The notes beneath the pieces are model-generated. The model ran no database searches. It saw only the letters and a program-made list of their open reading frames with translations, and had not been told where the DNA came from. The position numbers were made by a program, and so were the translations under genes. A stretch of 32,902 nucleotides of DNA from contig JAUVXM010000027.1 of NCBI GenBank assembly GCA_030603565.1, positions 1 through 32,902 on the forward strand. Reading direction: 5' to 3'. Positions 23,547-31,977 of this stretch are shown here, one piece after another. The DNA is from Candidatus Aminicenantota bacterium (GTDB taxonomy: Bacteria > Acidobacteriota > Aminicenantia > Aminicenantales > Aminicenantaceae). The first letter of the stretch is position 1. Every line of letters begins with the position of its first letter.

Positions 23547-24821
23547 ATGAAGAAAAAAAAGGATACCCCCATAAAAAGTATCGCCATGCTCAGCACTCAC
23601 GGGTATTTTGACCCTGTTCCCCAGCTGGGTAGAACCGATACCGGCGGGCAGGTAGTCTATGTTCTAAAACTGGCCGAAGCGCTTTCTAAACTGGATATCA
23701 AAGTAGATATCTACACGCGCTGGTTCAACCCCTCCCTGCCCCAAGTAGACCCGGTCCCCAAAAATCCCGGGGTCAGGGTCATAAGGATAAAAGCCGGCCC
23801 CTGGGAATTTATCCCAAAAGAAACTATCTACGATGTACTTCCTGAGCTTTCAAAAAATATGGCAGCATTTATCCGCAAAAACAAGCTGGAATATGACCTC
23901 TACCATGGGCATTATGTGGATGCCGGGATAGTTACTATTGCCCTAGCTAAAGAGATGAGAAAGCCGGCTTTTTTTACAGCCCACTCCCTCGGCGCCTGGA
24001 AAAAGGAAGAAATGGGCGGAGACCCTAAAAAGATGGAAGAAAAATTCAATTTTAAGCTTCGCATCAAAGAGGAGATGCGGATTTTCAAATCAGTCAATGC
24101 TCAATCAGTCACATCCCGATTGCAGCAGGAAAAACTGGACAAATTATATGGATTCAAAGCCGATAATATAACAGTAATTCCGCCGGGCACTGATATACAC
24201 CGCTTCCGGCCGCTTAAACCGGGAGAAAAAAAGCAAAAAACCGGTCTTCCGGACAAATACATTTTTTGCCTCAGCCGCATTGACACCAATAAAGGCCACG
24301 ACCTTCTTCTTAAGGCTTTTGCTAAGCTTGTACCCAAAGTCCCTGACATACATTTGGTGATAGGCGGAGGATCCCCCCAGCCTCAGGCTCGCGAGAGAGA
24401 AGTCGTTGCCATGATGGAAAAAATCACCCGGAAGAGGAATCTCCAGGACAAGGTCTTGATCATCGGATATGTCCCGGATGAATTCATGGTGCCATATTAC
24501 AGACAGGCTGAGATCTTTGCCCTGCCTTCACTTTTTGAACCATTTGGAATGACTTCCACCGAAGCTATGGCATGCGCGGTGCCGGTAATTGCTTCAAAAT
24601 TTGGAGGAATTAAAAATGTTATTTCCTCAGGCAAAAACGGCATCCTGGTCGATCCTTCTGACCCGGACAAGTTCGCCGAGGCTATTATCGAGCTTATAAA
24701 AAACAAAGACAAAGCTCAAACTCTGGGCCATAATGGCTATGAAACAATAAAAAACCATTACAGCTGGGAAGCTATTGCCCAGAAGTATATTGATTTCTAC
24801 TGCAAATTCCGCTATTTATAG
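23547..24821 (+). CDS. GT4-family glycosyltransferase, sucrose-phosphate-synthase-like
   Basis: This 424-residue GT-B glycosyltransferase transfers a sugar from a nucleotide donor. The N-terminal signature GRTDTGGQVVYVLKLAEALS, with preceding STHGYFDPVPQ, is characteristic of the sucrose synthase, sucrose-phosphate synthase and mannosylfructose-phosphate synthase branch. The acceptor-domain segment YDLYHGHYVDAG and the donor-domain PPGTDIHRFRP, SRIDTNKGHDLLLKAFA and EPFGMTSTEAMACAVPVIAS (the E-x7-E motif) are complete. Length is typical of stand-alone synthases. It may make a sucrose-like compatible solute or a surface glycan; the neighbours (epimerase, aminotransferase) favour a glycan. Its last 10 nt overlap the convergent epimerase gene. 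No ribosome-binding site is evident before the ATG. Confidence 0.88.
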   Translation: MKKKKDTPIKSIAMLSTHGYFDPVPQLGRTDTGGQVVYVLKLAEALSKLDIKVDIYTRWFNPSLPQVDPVPKNPGVRVIRIKAGPWEFIPKETIYDVLPELSKNMAAFIRKNKLEYDLYHGHYVDAGIVTIALAKEMRKPAFFTAHSLGAWKKEEMGGDPKKMEEKFNFKLRIKEEMRIFKSVNAQSVTSRLQQEKLDKLYGFKADNITVIPPGTDIHRFRPLKPGEKKQKTGLPDKYIFCLSRIDTNKGHDLLLKAFAKLVPKVPDIHLVIGGGSPQPQAREREVVAMMEKITRKRNLQDKVLIIGYVPDEFMVPYYRQAEIFALPSLFEPFGMTSTEAMACAVPVIASKFGGIKNVISSGKNGILVDPSDPDKFAEAIIELIKNKDKAQTLGHNGYETIKNHYSWEAIAQKYIDFYCKFRYL

Positions 24822-25915
24822 AGCGGCGAAGACAGTGTTCCAACGATTCTTTTAGCGGTTTTGCCGTCCCATAATTTTATTTTACATTTTTCTCTTTTTT
24901 TAGTAAGGATGGCTTCTACTTGTTTATTTAAATCTTCGGGCTTAGTCAGCGTGTTTGTACCTTGAGTTATGGTTATGGGCCTTTCTGTATGAGGGCGAAC
25001 GGTTAGGCAGGGTATCCCCAGATAGGTCGTCTCTTCCTGGATCCCTCCGGAATCAGTTATAACAAAACGGCAGTTAAAGACAAGGTTCATAAAGGGTATA
25101 TAGCTTAGAGGGCTTATCATTAAAATATCGGGAGATGATTTTATTAGATTTAGAAGCTTGAATTTTTTTAGGTTTTTCATAGTACGAGGGTGGGCTGGAA
25201 AGACAACTGGGGCCTTTTCCGCTATTTGAAGCAAGGCCTTACAGAGTATCTTTAACTTATCTACAGTGTCGACATTGGAAGGACGGTGGAGGGTTACAAG
25301 GCCGTAGCTGTTGCGCTTCATTTTTAGCTTCTGCCATTCCGGTTCTTTTTCTATGCGAGGGCGGAGCATCTCAATAGAATCGATCATAATGTTGCCTACT
25401 CTTTGGATTTTATCAGGAGATATTCCCTCTTTTTTAAGATTCTCATCCGCATCGGGGGAAGGAGTCCAGAGAATATCAGCCAGGCTGTCTGTGACTACCC
25501 GGTTTATCTCTTCTGGCATGCTCCGGTCATAAGCACGGAGGCCTGCTTCAAGGTGAGCTACTTTAACTCCCAATTTGGTGGCAGCTAAGGTGGCGGCAAG
25601 AGTGGAGTTCACATCGCCTACTACTATTGTAAGGTTTGGCCTTTTGTTGAGTAGGATTTTTTCGTAGGCTATCATGACACGGCCTGTCTGTTCGGCGTGA
25701 GTGCCGCTGCCAATACCGAGATGGATGTGGGGTTCTGGGAGATTTAGGTCATTGAAAAAATCATCCGACATATTTAAGTCATAGTGCTGACCGGTGTGGA
25801 TTATTTCCGGTTCAGCCCAGTCTTTTTTGCGGAGGGCGTGATAGAGAGGGGCAATTTTCATAAAATTGGGGCGGGCGGCGGCGATGAGGTGAATCGTTTT
25901 TTTGTTTTTTTTCAT
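24812..25915 (-). CDS. wecB: Non-hydrolysing UDP-GlcNAc 2-epimerase
   Basis: This 367-residue cytoplasmic enzyme interconverts UDP-GlcNAc and UDP-ManNAc, or related UDP-amino sugars as in WbpI/WlbD. Diagnostic segments: AARPNFMKIAPLYHAL, HTGQHYDLNMSDDFF, VVGDVNSTLAATLAA, VAHLEAGLRAYDRSMPEEINR (catalytic Glu), TLHRPSNVD (catalytic His) and TDSGGIQEETTYLGIPCLTVR (UDP-binding). Length is normal. It follows the DegT-type aminotransferase gene on the same strand by 29 nt, so the two are likely co-transcribed. Together they fit synthesis of a 2,3-diamino or N-acetylmannosamine-type surface sugar. Its 3' end overlaps the glycosyltransferase gene. Confidence 0.93.
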   Translation of the reverse strand: MKKNKKTIHLIAAARPNFMKIAPLYHALRKKDWAEPEIIHTGQHYDLNMSDDFFNDLNLPEPHIHLGIGSGTHAEQTGRVMIAYEKILLNKRPNLTIVVGDVNSTLAATLAATKLGVKVAHLEAGLRAYDRSMPEEINRVVTDSLADILWTPSPDADENLKKEGISPDKIQRVGNIMIDSIEMLRPRIEKEPEWQKLKMKRNSYGLVTLHRPSNVDTVDKLKILCKALLQIAEKAPVVFPAHPRTMKNLKKFKLLNLIKSSPDILMISPLSYIPFMNLVFNCRFVITDSGGIQEETTYLGIPCLTVRPHTERPITITQGTNTLTKPEDLNKQVEAILTKKREKCKIKLWDGKTAKRIVGTLSSPLYK

Positions 25916-25944
25916 GGTTTTAGCTTTCTTTTTATTGATATTAG

Positions 25945-27078
25945 TTAATAAAATTCTAATATTTTCTGGATTATATGCTCTTGCTGAAGGGTAGTGATCT
26001 CAGGATAGATTGGGATTGATATTACTTGGTGTGAGGCTTTTTCTGCTTCAGGCAGGTCTCCCTGTTTATATCCCAGGTCAGTAAAACATTCCTGCAGGTG
26101 AAGCGGGAGGGGATAGTATATTTCAGCCCCTATATCCTTTTCTTTTAGAAATTGGCGGAGTTTATCACGGAAAGGAACACGTAAGGTATATTGATTATAG
26201 ATGTGATAATTTTTATCATCCGAGTCTTTATAAACCGGGACAGGGGTTTTGATATCGGTTTTTTCGAAAAGACCGGATGACTTAAAGTTTTTATCATAAA
26301 AATCAGCGTTCTGACGGCGCTTTTCTGACCAGGAGTCGAGGTAAGATAACTTTACAAGCAGTACTGCTGCCTGAATTGCGTCAAGGCGGAAATTTCCACC
26401 TACAGTCTTGTGAAAGTATTTGGGTTTAGAGCCGTGAACTCGGAGTATTTTTAGTTTTTCATAAAGGGACTGGTCATTTGTCACAACCATACCACCGTCC
26501 CCTACTCCTCCTAAATTTTTTGAGGGGAAAAAAGAGAATATACCCAGATCTCCCATAGTGCCTGCGCTGCGGCCTTTGTACAGTGCTCCTATGGACTGGG
26601 CGGCATCTTCTACCACTACCAGATCGTATTTTCGGGCTATTTTAAGGATGGGATCCATATCAGCGCACTGGCCGTAGAGGTGTACCGGAATTATAGCCCG
26701 GGTCTTTTCGGTTATGGCTGCTTCTATTTTTGCAGGGTCTATGTTGTAGGTTACAGGGTCGATATCTACAAACACAGGTATAGCGTTAAGACGGGATATG
26801 ACCCCTGCTGTTGAAAAAAAAGTAAAGGGTGTTGTTATCACTTCATCTACAGGGCGGATGTCAAGGGCCATAAGAGAGATAAGCAGGGCATCTGAGCCTG
26901 AGGAGACTCCTACAGCGTAACGGGAGTTGGAATAAGCAGCGACCTTTTCTTCTAATTCCGCGACTTTAGGTCCGAGGATAAAATACTGTGATTCCAGCAC
27001 TTCGTTTATGGCGGTAGCGACTTCGGTTTTGATACTTGCGTATTGGGCTTTAAGGTCAAGAAGCGGTATTTTCATCAT
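25945..27078 (-). CDS. DegT/DnrJ/EryC1/StrS-family sugar aminotransferase
   Basis: This 377-residue PLP enzyme transaminates a keto-sugar nucleotide. Features: IPLLDLKAQYASIK at the N-terminus, GVSSGSDALLISLMAL (cofactor phosphate), VHLYGQCADMDPI, VVEDAAQSIGALYKG (PLP Asp), FSFFPSKNLGGVGDGGMV (Schiff-base Lys near 185) and the substrate-specificity segment GGNFRLDAIQAAVL. It looks closest to the WbpE/WlbC type that acts on UDP-3-keto-GlcNAcA; the neighbouring 2-epimerase is consistent with that pathway. AAGGA lies only a few nt from the first ATG, so the second ATG (27075) may be the true start. Repeat fragment G sits 18 nt upstream. Confidence 0.92.
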   Translation of the reverse strand: MMKIPLLDLKAQYASIKTEVATAINEVLESQYFILGPKVAELEEKVAAYSNSRYAVGVSSGSDALLISLMALDIRPVDEVITTPFTFFSTAGVISRLNAIPVFVDIDPVTYNIDPAKIEAAITEKTRAIIPVHLYGQCADMDPILKIARKYDLVVVEDAAQSIGALYKGRSAGTMGDLGIFSFFPSKNLGGVGDGGMVVTNDQSLYEKLKILRVHGSKPKYFHKTVGGNFRLDAIQAAVLLVKLSYLDSWSEKRRQNADFYDKNFKSSGLFEKTDIKTPVPVYKDSDDKNYHIYNQYTLRVPFRDKLRQFLKEKDIGAEIYYPLPLHLQECFTDLGYKQGDLPEAEKASHQVISIPIYPEITTLQQEHIIQKILEFY

Positions 27079-27096
27079 TTTTCCTTTTTGTTTTAA

Positions 27097-27145
27097 CCCG
27101 AACTATTCATAAAAAATGTCGATATGTATAATATAAACTAAAATG
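27097..27145 (-). repeat. Repeat fragment G: right end of the element only
   Basis: On the minus strand the segment ends ATATCGACATTTTTTATGAA then TAGTTCGGG, which matches the right end of copies B and C with one change in the terminal motif (CGGG for CAGG). The match fades beyond about 27145, and no left end or RNA domain is recognisable. It points into the aminotransferase gene, 18 nt from its ATG. A degenerate left end near 27162-27170 is possible but unconvincing. Confidence 0.7.
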
Positions 27146-27161
27146 CAAATTATAAATTGCT

Positions 27162-28529
27162 TCATTTCAGAAAAAATAAAATCACTTTGGCTACTGCAGT
27201 GTTATCAAGGTATTTTCCCCTGACCTGGTCAAATTTATCTGCGTATTTATTAAACCGTTTGCTGCCTAAGCCTTTAGCATAAAAGGGAACCAGCAAATTG
27301 GTATGCTTGTCGGAATACCATACCATACCCGGTACATTTCCCTTTCCGTTATTGACCAGAGGTTTCCAGACTTGCCGGATATCCAAGCTGGCTGAAGGCT
27401 TTTTACTCCCGGAATCAGGGCCGTAAAGATACCCTGCCTCATGATCTGAAGTAACGATCATCAGAGTTTCCTTCCAGCTGCTCTGCTTATTCACCCAGTC
27501 AACAACCGCTTCAACAGTTTTATTGAAATCGACCTGCTCTTCTATCATCCGTCCTGATTGATTATCATGAGCAGCCCAATCTACTGCTCCTCCTTCTATC
27601 ATTAAAACAAAACCCTCAGAGTTTTCATCCAGGACATTTATTGCACCCAGAGCCATCTCTTTTAAATTTGGAACATTTTCAATAAACGGCACCTCAAAAG
27701 GAGCTGCATTTTCTTCACCTGCCCTCTCCTGCTGTAAAGTATGATACACTTGGGGGACGCCTAATACTCGTAATGGGGTCTCCCCTGTCATCAATTCCTG
27801 AAATTCCGTCCTGTTCTGAATAAGCGTCCATAGATCAGCATCACCATCGTTATCGGCATCACAACCAATAGCGCCATCCCCTAACATCCGCCATATTTCC
27901 TGGCCGCCGATATATTTGAAGCTGGAATTTAAAGTCAGTTTCCCTGCTTTATCAAAATATGGATGTCCGCAGCCCATGATCACATCCACTGGGCTGGCAA
28001 GGAGCATCTCCTGAGCGATCTCTTTATAATTACTGCGATTTTCATTATGAGCTACAAAACAAGCAGGGGTGGCATGGGAAAATTGAACACTTGTCACAAC
28101 TCCGGTAGCCCTTCCTTTTTTTTCAGCCTGGTCGAATATCGTGGTCAGCTTGACTTTACCGGTGTTTACACAAACAGCGCCATTATAGGTTTTGACTCCA
28201 GTCGCCAAAGCTGTAGCAGAAGCTGCAGAATCAGTTGGGCCTTTTAATACACAATCAAACGATCTCCAGGCTGAGGCGGGGTCATATCGATTTCCTGTAG
28301 CGGACCATGTAGTCATAGCAAATCTAATTGGAAATTTTTCATAGACCTGGGAGCCTGTTTTTCCATATTGATACATAGAAGCTGCATCCACATGATTAAA
28401 CCCGCAACCATCTGATATAAAAATAATGATATTCTTGGGTACACGACTTTTTCTTGCACATACAGAGTGGAGGAATAAAATGGAAACAATGACCAAACAC
28501 GTACTTAAAAATCTTAAAAGATTCCTCAT
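27162..28529 (-). CDS. Exported alkaline phosphatase (PhoA-type)
   Basis: This 455-residue periplasmic phosphomonoesterase has an N-terminal signal sequence (about 1-26). Two-metal-site residues are visible: Asp in IFISDGCGFNH (about 38), phosphorylated Ser in GPTDSAASATALATG (about 100), His and Thr in FSHATPACFVAH, Glu, Asp and His in MIEGGAVDWAAHDNQ (about 313), Asp-His in TSDHEAGYLYG (about 362) and a late His in SDKHTNLLVPFYAKG. Length matches the family. It frees phosphate from organic esters. It is the first of a possible minus-strand series with the aminotransferase and epimerase, but repeat fragment G separates them. An inverted repeat lies directly before its start codon. Confidence 0.92.
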   Translation of the reverse strand: MRNLLRFLSTCLVIVSILFLHSVCARKSRVPKNIIIFISDGCGFNHVDAASMYQYGKTGSQVYEKFPIRFAMTTWSATGNRYDPASAWRSFDCVLKGPTDSAASATALATGVKTYNGAVCVNTGKVKLTTIFDQAEKKGRATGVVTSVQFSHATPACFVAHNENRSNYKEIAQEMLLASPVDVIMGCGHPYFDKAGKLTLNSSFKYIGGQEIWRMLGDGAIGCDADNDGDADLWTLIQNRTEFQELMTGETPLRVLGVPQVYHTLQQERAGEENAAPFEVPFIENVPNLKEMALGAINVLDENSEGFVLMIEGGAVDWAAHDNQSGRMIEEQVDFNKTVEAVVDWVNKQSSWKETLMIVTSDHEAGYLYGPDSGSKKPSASLDIRQVWKPLVNNGKGNVPGMVWYSDKHTNLLVPFYAKGLGSKRFNKYADKFDQVRGKYLDNTAVAKVILFFLK

Positions 28530-28533
28530 AAGC

Positions 28534-28553
28534 TACTATACTGCCATATAGTA
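28534..28553. promoter_or_regulatory. Inverted repeat just upstream of alkaline phosphatase
   Basis: TACTATA (28534-28540) and TATAGTA (28547-28553) are perfect 7-bp arms around CTGCCA, starting 4 nt from the start codon. The position suits an operator or a hairpin affecting translation. I do not recognise it as a known regulator's site; it does not look like a standard Pho box. Confidence 0.3.
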
Positions 28554-28666
28554 ACTGCAAAATCAATAAACCTTATTTTTGCAGTAAAAACAGTGAAAGC
28601 AGAGTAATTTACAGTAATTAAAGTTATTTTATAGTTATTCATAGTTATTATAGTTATTTAAATAAC

Positions 28667-28714
28667 GCGGACGTTAGTCCGCAAATTACTCTGAATAACG
28701 CAGGCTAAGCCTGC
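28667..28714. repeat. Two tandem GC-rich hairpins with matching flanks
   Basis: GCGGAC-GTTA-GTCCGC (28667-28682) and GCAGGC-TAA-GCCTGC (28700-28714) are each preceded by AATAAC and followed by AAATTACT or AAATAACT. The flanks are shared, and the two stems differ by paired changes on both sides. They lie in the roughly 250-bp divergent gap between alkaline phosphatase and the TauE/SafE gene. They look like REP-type units. Confidence 0.6.
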
Positions 28715-28784
28715 AAATAACTAAGCATTTTCATTCTGATCGACTTTTATAACCGGATAAGGTATCCTTTGCAGCTTGGCTGAT

Positions 28785-29513
28785 ATGGATATTCCGGTAG
28801 AATTTATCAATGTAATAATCGCATTTTTTATCACCACTATTGGGGCAACCCTGCAGGGCTCTATCGGGTTCGGCCTGGGCCTTATCGGAGTTCCTCTGCT
28901 GGTTCTACTCGACCCTGTATTTGTCCCCGGCCCTTTGCTGCTGGCAGCACTCTGTCTTACCCTGCTTATCGCTTTACGGGAACATCACGCAGTCAAGGCC
29001 CAGGAACTTAAATGGGCTATTACCGGCCGGATTGCAGGTACTGTAATCGGCGCCGGGATACTGACTATCGTACCCAGGGAGGAGATCTCGCTTCTTTTTG
29101 GCAGCATGGTACTACTTGCCATCGCCATAACTCTTTCCGGATTCAATCTTTCCCTGAAGCCGGCCAACCTGTTCGGGGCCGGTACATTCTCCGGTCTTAT
29201 GGGGACGACTTCTGCTATAGGAGGTGCTCCTATGGCTCTTGTTTACCAGCGCCAGAAAGGCGCAAAAATACGGGGTTCATTATCCAGCATCTTTGTTGCC
29301 GGAACGATCATTTCTATAACTTCCCTGGCAATAATCGGCAGATTCGGTCAAACAGAGCTTAAAGCTACGCTGGTACTTATTCCAGGAATGATCCTGGGGT
29401 TTTTTCTCTCAAAACACACCAGCAAGATTCTTGACCGAGGCTTCATCCGCCCGGCCGTGATCATAGCTTCCGCTATTTCCGGAATCGTGGTAATACTTCA
29501 GAATGTCCTTTGA
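28785..29513 (+). CDS. TauE/SafE-family membrane permease
   Basis: This inner-membrane protein of about 242 residues has some eight hydrophobic segments and the duplicated TauE/SafE pattern: IGATLQGSIGFGLGLIGVPLL in the first half and FSGLMGTTSAIGGAPMALVYQ in the second. The family exports sulfite, sulfoacetate and related organosulfur anions, or imports others; the substrate here is unknown. An in-frame TTG at 28776 would add three residues; I prefer the ATG because neither has a convincing ribosome-binding site. No sulfur-metabolism gene is nearby. It runs convergent to the GH2 gene. Confidence 0.85.
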   Translation: MDIPVEFINVIIAFFITTIGATLQGSIGFGLGLIGVPLLVLLDPVFVPGPLLLAALCLTLLIALREHHAVKAQELKWAITGRIAGTVIGAGILTIVPREEISLLFGSMVLLAIAITLSGFNLSLKPANLFGAGTFSGLMGTTSAIGGAPMALVYQRQKGAKIRGSLSSIFVAGTIISITSLAIIGRFGQTELKATLVLIPGMILGFFLSKHTSKILDRGFIRPAVIIASAISGIVVILQNVL

Positions 29514-29735
29514 AACCAGGGGGCAGTCGTCAGTGTGCAGGAAAACCTTTACATGTAAATATTTTTTACACATGTAAACTTTATATATCTTATTGCCTCT
29601 TTACTGATTATCTATCTTCTTTATTTTCTATGGCTTATAACTTTGTCACTTTTGGCATTAATCCTGCATATGTATTAAGTGAGTGTGTTAGATGGAAAGA
29701 ATAAGTTCAGCTACCAAAAGCAAGACAATATATAT
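29514..29735. other. Intergenic stretch after TauE/SafE gene
   Basis: AT-rich with no supported gene. The 12-bp perfect palindrome TTTACATGTAAA (29548-29559) is followed by a near copy TTTACACATGTAAA ending at 29578. The pair could be a weak hairpin or protein-binding site. Confidence 0.35.
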
Positions 29736-29786
29736 GGGGTCGGGAGATTTTCCCTCCTTTTTCCCCCTGACAAATTTCCTGACCCC
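29736..29786. repeat. GGGGTC/GACCCC inverted repeat
   Basis: GGGGTCGGG (29736-29744) pairs with CCTGACCCC (29778-29786) with one mismatch. The right arm matches the relic ending near 19876 (CCTGACCCC). It sits between convergent genes, directly before a second large hairpin. Confidence 0.55.
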
Positions 29787-29790
29787 AAAA

Positions 29791-29856
29791 AAGAAGCCTG
29801 TCCCTCTTTTTTTTGCTAAAATCTCCAATTCCCTATAAAAAGAGGGCAGTCTTCTT
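29791..29856. terminator. Long hairpin, probable bidirectional terminator
   Basis: AAGAAGCCTGTCCCTCTTTTT (29791-29811, written from the plus strand as about 21 nt) is the near-perfect complement of 29837-29856, whose core is AAAAAGAGGGCAGTCTTC. T-runs occur on both sides. It ends 2 nt from the GH2 stop codon and serves both the TauE/SafE and GH2 genes by position. Confidence 0.6.
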
Positions 29857-29858
29857 TC

Positions 29859-31697
29859 CTAGTTTTTTCTTCTCTTAACCAATTTCCTATTAGCTTCTGC
29901 TACCTTATCCATTTTTATGAGCTCACGGTCATAAGTCATCAGACCGTTTACCTCTATCTCTACATCTGTCGTTTGAGTATAAACTGCTGCAGACAGCCCT
30001 TTTTCTATCATCGGCTCAAGCTCGGCCATCAGTTCAAGGTAAGCTGCAGTCAGTTCCTCAACACTTTTAAAGCTGCGGTATCCCCAGTTTTTCTCTTCCT
30101 GCCAGGTGTGACCGGGTACGGGAAGACCTAAACCGCCGAACTCACCCAATACAGCAGCCCTAAGTTCTTCATTTGGGGGCGCCGCAGGTCCGGGATAGGC
30201 ATGGATATCGTGTACGTCTCCGACTTGACGGTCTTTCCATCCACTAGCATTATCCACAAGGCGGGAAGGGTCATACCCTTTTATCCAGCCTGAAATCCAG
30301 GCAGTTTTATATTGCCCCCAGCCTTCGTTAAAGGGCACCCACATTACGATCGCAGGATGGTTGTAGCGTGTATCTATTAAGCGCTGCAGCTCAAACTGGA
30401 ACTGTTTGTCTGATTCCCGAGAACGCGTTATGTCTTCATCTTTTCTGCCGATATACTTATCCCCGCTCGGCATATCCTGCCACACCATAACTCCAAGTTT
30501 GTCACACCAATAGTAGAAACGCCGCGGCTCGATCTTAACATGCTTCCGCAGCATATTCATGCCCAGCTCCTTTGTCACTTCAATATCATATCGTAAGGCA
30601 GCATCCGTAGGAGCAGTGTACAGCCCGTCCGGCCACCAGCCCTGGTCAAGCGGTCCAAATTGGAATAAGGCACGGTTATTGAGAAGCAACCGGGTTACTC
30701 CGGCATCATCTTTTCCTAAACTTATTTTTCGCATTCCAAAATAGCTTTCCATTTCATCCACAACCCTGCCATTTGAGTCCTTAAGCCTGACCTTTAATGT
30801 ATAAAGAAACGGCGAATCCGGAGACCACAGTTTTGCATTTCTTATAGGAACACCTACATCCATTCCAGCTTCGCCTCCTGATATTGCCAAAGACTTATTC
30901 TCATCTAAAACCTCAAGCTCGACCCCCCAGGCCGGTACTTTATCCGAACATATGGTTTTAACCCACACTTCTTCTCTGTCAATATTAGGGATAATCCTTA
31001 AGGCGGATATATGGGTCTCAGGTGCAGGTTCCAGCCAGACAGTCTGCCATATTCCTGTGACTGCCGTATACCAAATGCCACGGGGTTTCATAACCTGTTT
31101 ACCTCGGGGCTGAGTTCCCTCATCTGTCGGGTCCCAGACTGACACTACAAGCTGCTGGGGGCCACGTTTTTTTAAAGCACTGGTAATATCAAAAGAAAAA
31201 GGATCATAACCGCCCTTGTGAGTCCCCATTATTTTCCCGTTTACCCATACGTTGGTCTCCCAGTCGACCGCTTCAAAATTAAGAAGAATATGCCGGCGCT
31301 TCCACTTGCGGGGAACTTCAAAAAAACGCCTGTACCATAAGCGCTTTTCCTTTCCGACTGGCCTTCCCACCCCGGAAAGCGCAGATTCAACCGGAAAAGG
31401 AACCAGAATTCCTCCTTCATATTCATGCGGCTGCTTGTTGGAAACCGGACATAGAGCATATTCCCACAGGCCGTTTAAATTAAGCCATTCCTTGCGTTTC
31501 ATCTGAGGCCGGGGGTATTCCTGCAAGACATTATCCGGAGTTATTTTCCCGGCCCAGCGTGTTTTTAAGCGGCCTTCTACCGGCTGCCAGGAAAGCTCCG
31601 ACTTTACCTGCTTATCTCTGCTGCATCCTGTAGTAAGGCATAAAGCCAGAATAATCCCTATCAAACCCAAACCAAATAAAATCGAGCTTTTTTTCAT
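29859..31697 (-). CDS. GH2-family glycoside hydrolase lipoprotein
   Basis: This 612-residue member of the beta-galactosidase/beta-glucuronidase/mannosidase family has a lipoprotein signal peptide with lipobox LTTGC (Cys near 25), so it is anchored to a membrane. It shows the family order: sugar-binding jelly roll (YRRFFEVPRKWKRR, VWVNGKIMGTHKGGYDPFSFD), an Ig-like domain, and a TIM barrel. The acid/base Glu is in MWVPFNEGWGQYKT (about 457) and the nucleophile Glu in AAVLGEFGGLG (about 518). GVMVWQDMPSGD is the usual barrel segment. Which beta-glycoside it cuts cannot be decided. AGAGGA precedes the ATG. Repeat E starts 21 nt upstream in opposite orientation. Confidence 0.9.
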   Translation of the reverse strand: MKKSSILFGLGLIGIILALCLTTGCSRDKQVKSELSWQPVEGRLKTRWAGKITPDNVLQEYPRPQMKRKEWLNLNGLWEYALCPVSNKQPHEYEGGILVPFPVESALSGVGRPVGKEKRLWYRRFFEVPRKWKRRHILLNFEAVDWETNVWVNGKIMGTHKGGYDPFSFDITSALKKRGPQQLVVSVWDPTDEGTQPRGKQVMKPRGIWYTAVTGIWQTVWLEPAPETHISALRIIPNIDREEVWVKTICSDKVPAWGVELEVLDENKSLAISGGEAGMDVGVPIRNAKLWSPDSPFLYTLKVRLKDSNGRVVDEMESYFGMRKISLGKDDAGVTRLLLNNRALFQFGPLDQGWWPDGLYTAPTDAALRYDIEVTKELGMNMLRKHVKIEPRRFYYWCDKLGVMVWQDMPSGDKYIGRKDEDITRSRESDKQFQFELQRLIDTRYNHPAIVMWVPFNEGWGQYKTAWISGWIKGYDPSRLVDNASGWKDRQVGDVHDIHAYPGPAAPPNEELRAAVLGEFGGLGLPVPGHTWQEEKNWGYRSFKSVEELTAAYLELMAELEPMIEKGLSAAVYTQTTDVEIEVNGLMTYDRELIKMDKVAEANRKLVKRRKN

Positions 31698-31718
31698 TGT
31701 AATCCTCTCATTTCCTAA

Positions 31719-31973
31719 CCTGGATTATTCACGAGTCGAGGTTGCCGCAGATGCGAGGCATAGGGTGCGGCAGCTGTGGTACTTCACCGCAAGTGCCCTG
31801 TAACGAAGCAGATGTAGTGAGATCGGTTCGCCTGGAAGGTAAATAAAATGGCGATTAAAATTAAAAACAAAAACGAGAAAAGAGATAAAATTACCATTTT
31901 CGAAAGAATCTTGCATATTACTGAAAATAAATAATAATAAAAACATCGCCATTTTTTTTATGAATAGTTCAGG
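31719..31973 (+). mobile_element. Repeat copy E: 255-bp structured MITE-like element with perfect 4-bp target duplication
   Basis: The element spans CCTGGATTATTCAC (31719) to TATGAATAGTTCAGG (31973), flanked by CTAA at 31715-31718 and 31974-31977. Stems: outer GAGTCGA (31733-31739) with TCGGTTC (31823-31829); inner ATAGGGTGC (31760-31768) with GTGCCCTGT (31793-31801), pairing throughout with three G-U wobbles; right-end AAAATGGCGAT (31845-31855) with ATCGCCATTTT (31945-31955), perfect. A TTGCAT...AATAAT promoter-like pair is present with 16-nt spacing. It is the only copy whose right end does not face a recognisable gene start; its left end is 21 nt from the GH2 start. Confidence 0.92.
31733..31829 (+). 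ncRNA. Candidate structured RNA domain of repeat copy E
   Basis: The fold is the same as in copies B and C: closing stem GAGUCGA/UCGGUUC, hairpin UGCC/GGCA with loop GCAGAUGCGA, long hairpin with apical GUGGU-ACUUC-ACCGC. The joining strand AACGAAGCAGAUGUAG repeats the loop motif GCAGAUG. All stem differences from other copies are wobble or paired changes. Transcription is not shown. Confidence 0.45.
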
Positions 31974-31977
31974 CTAA

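Noticed and set aside
29548-29578. Paired ACATGTAAA palindromes as a phage attachment site
   Set aside because: No integrase, tRNA or prophage genes are present; the arms are short and AT-rich.
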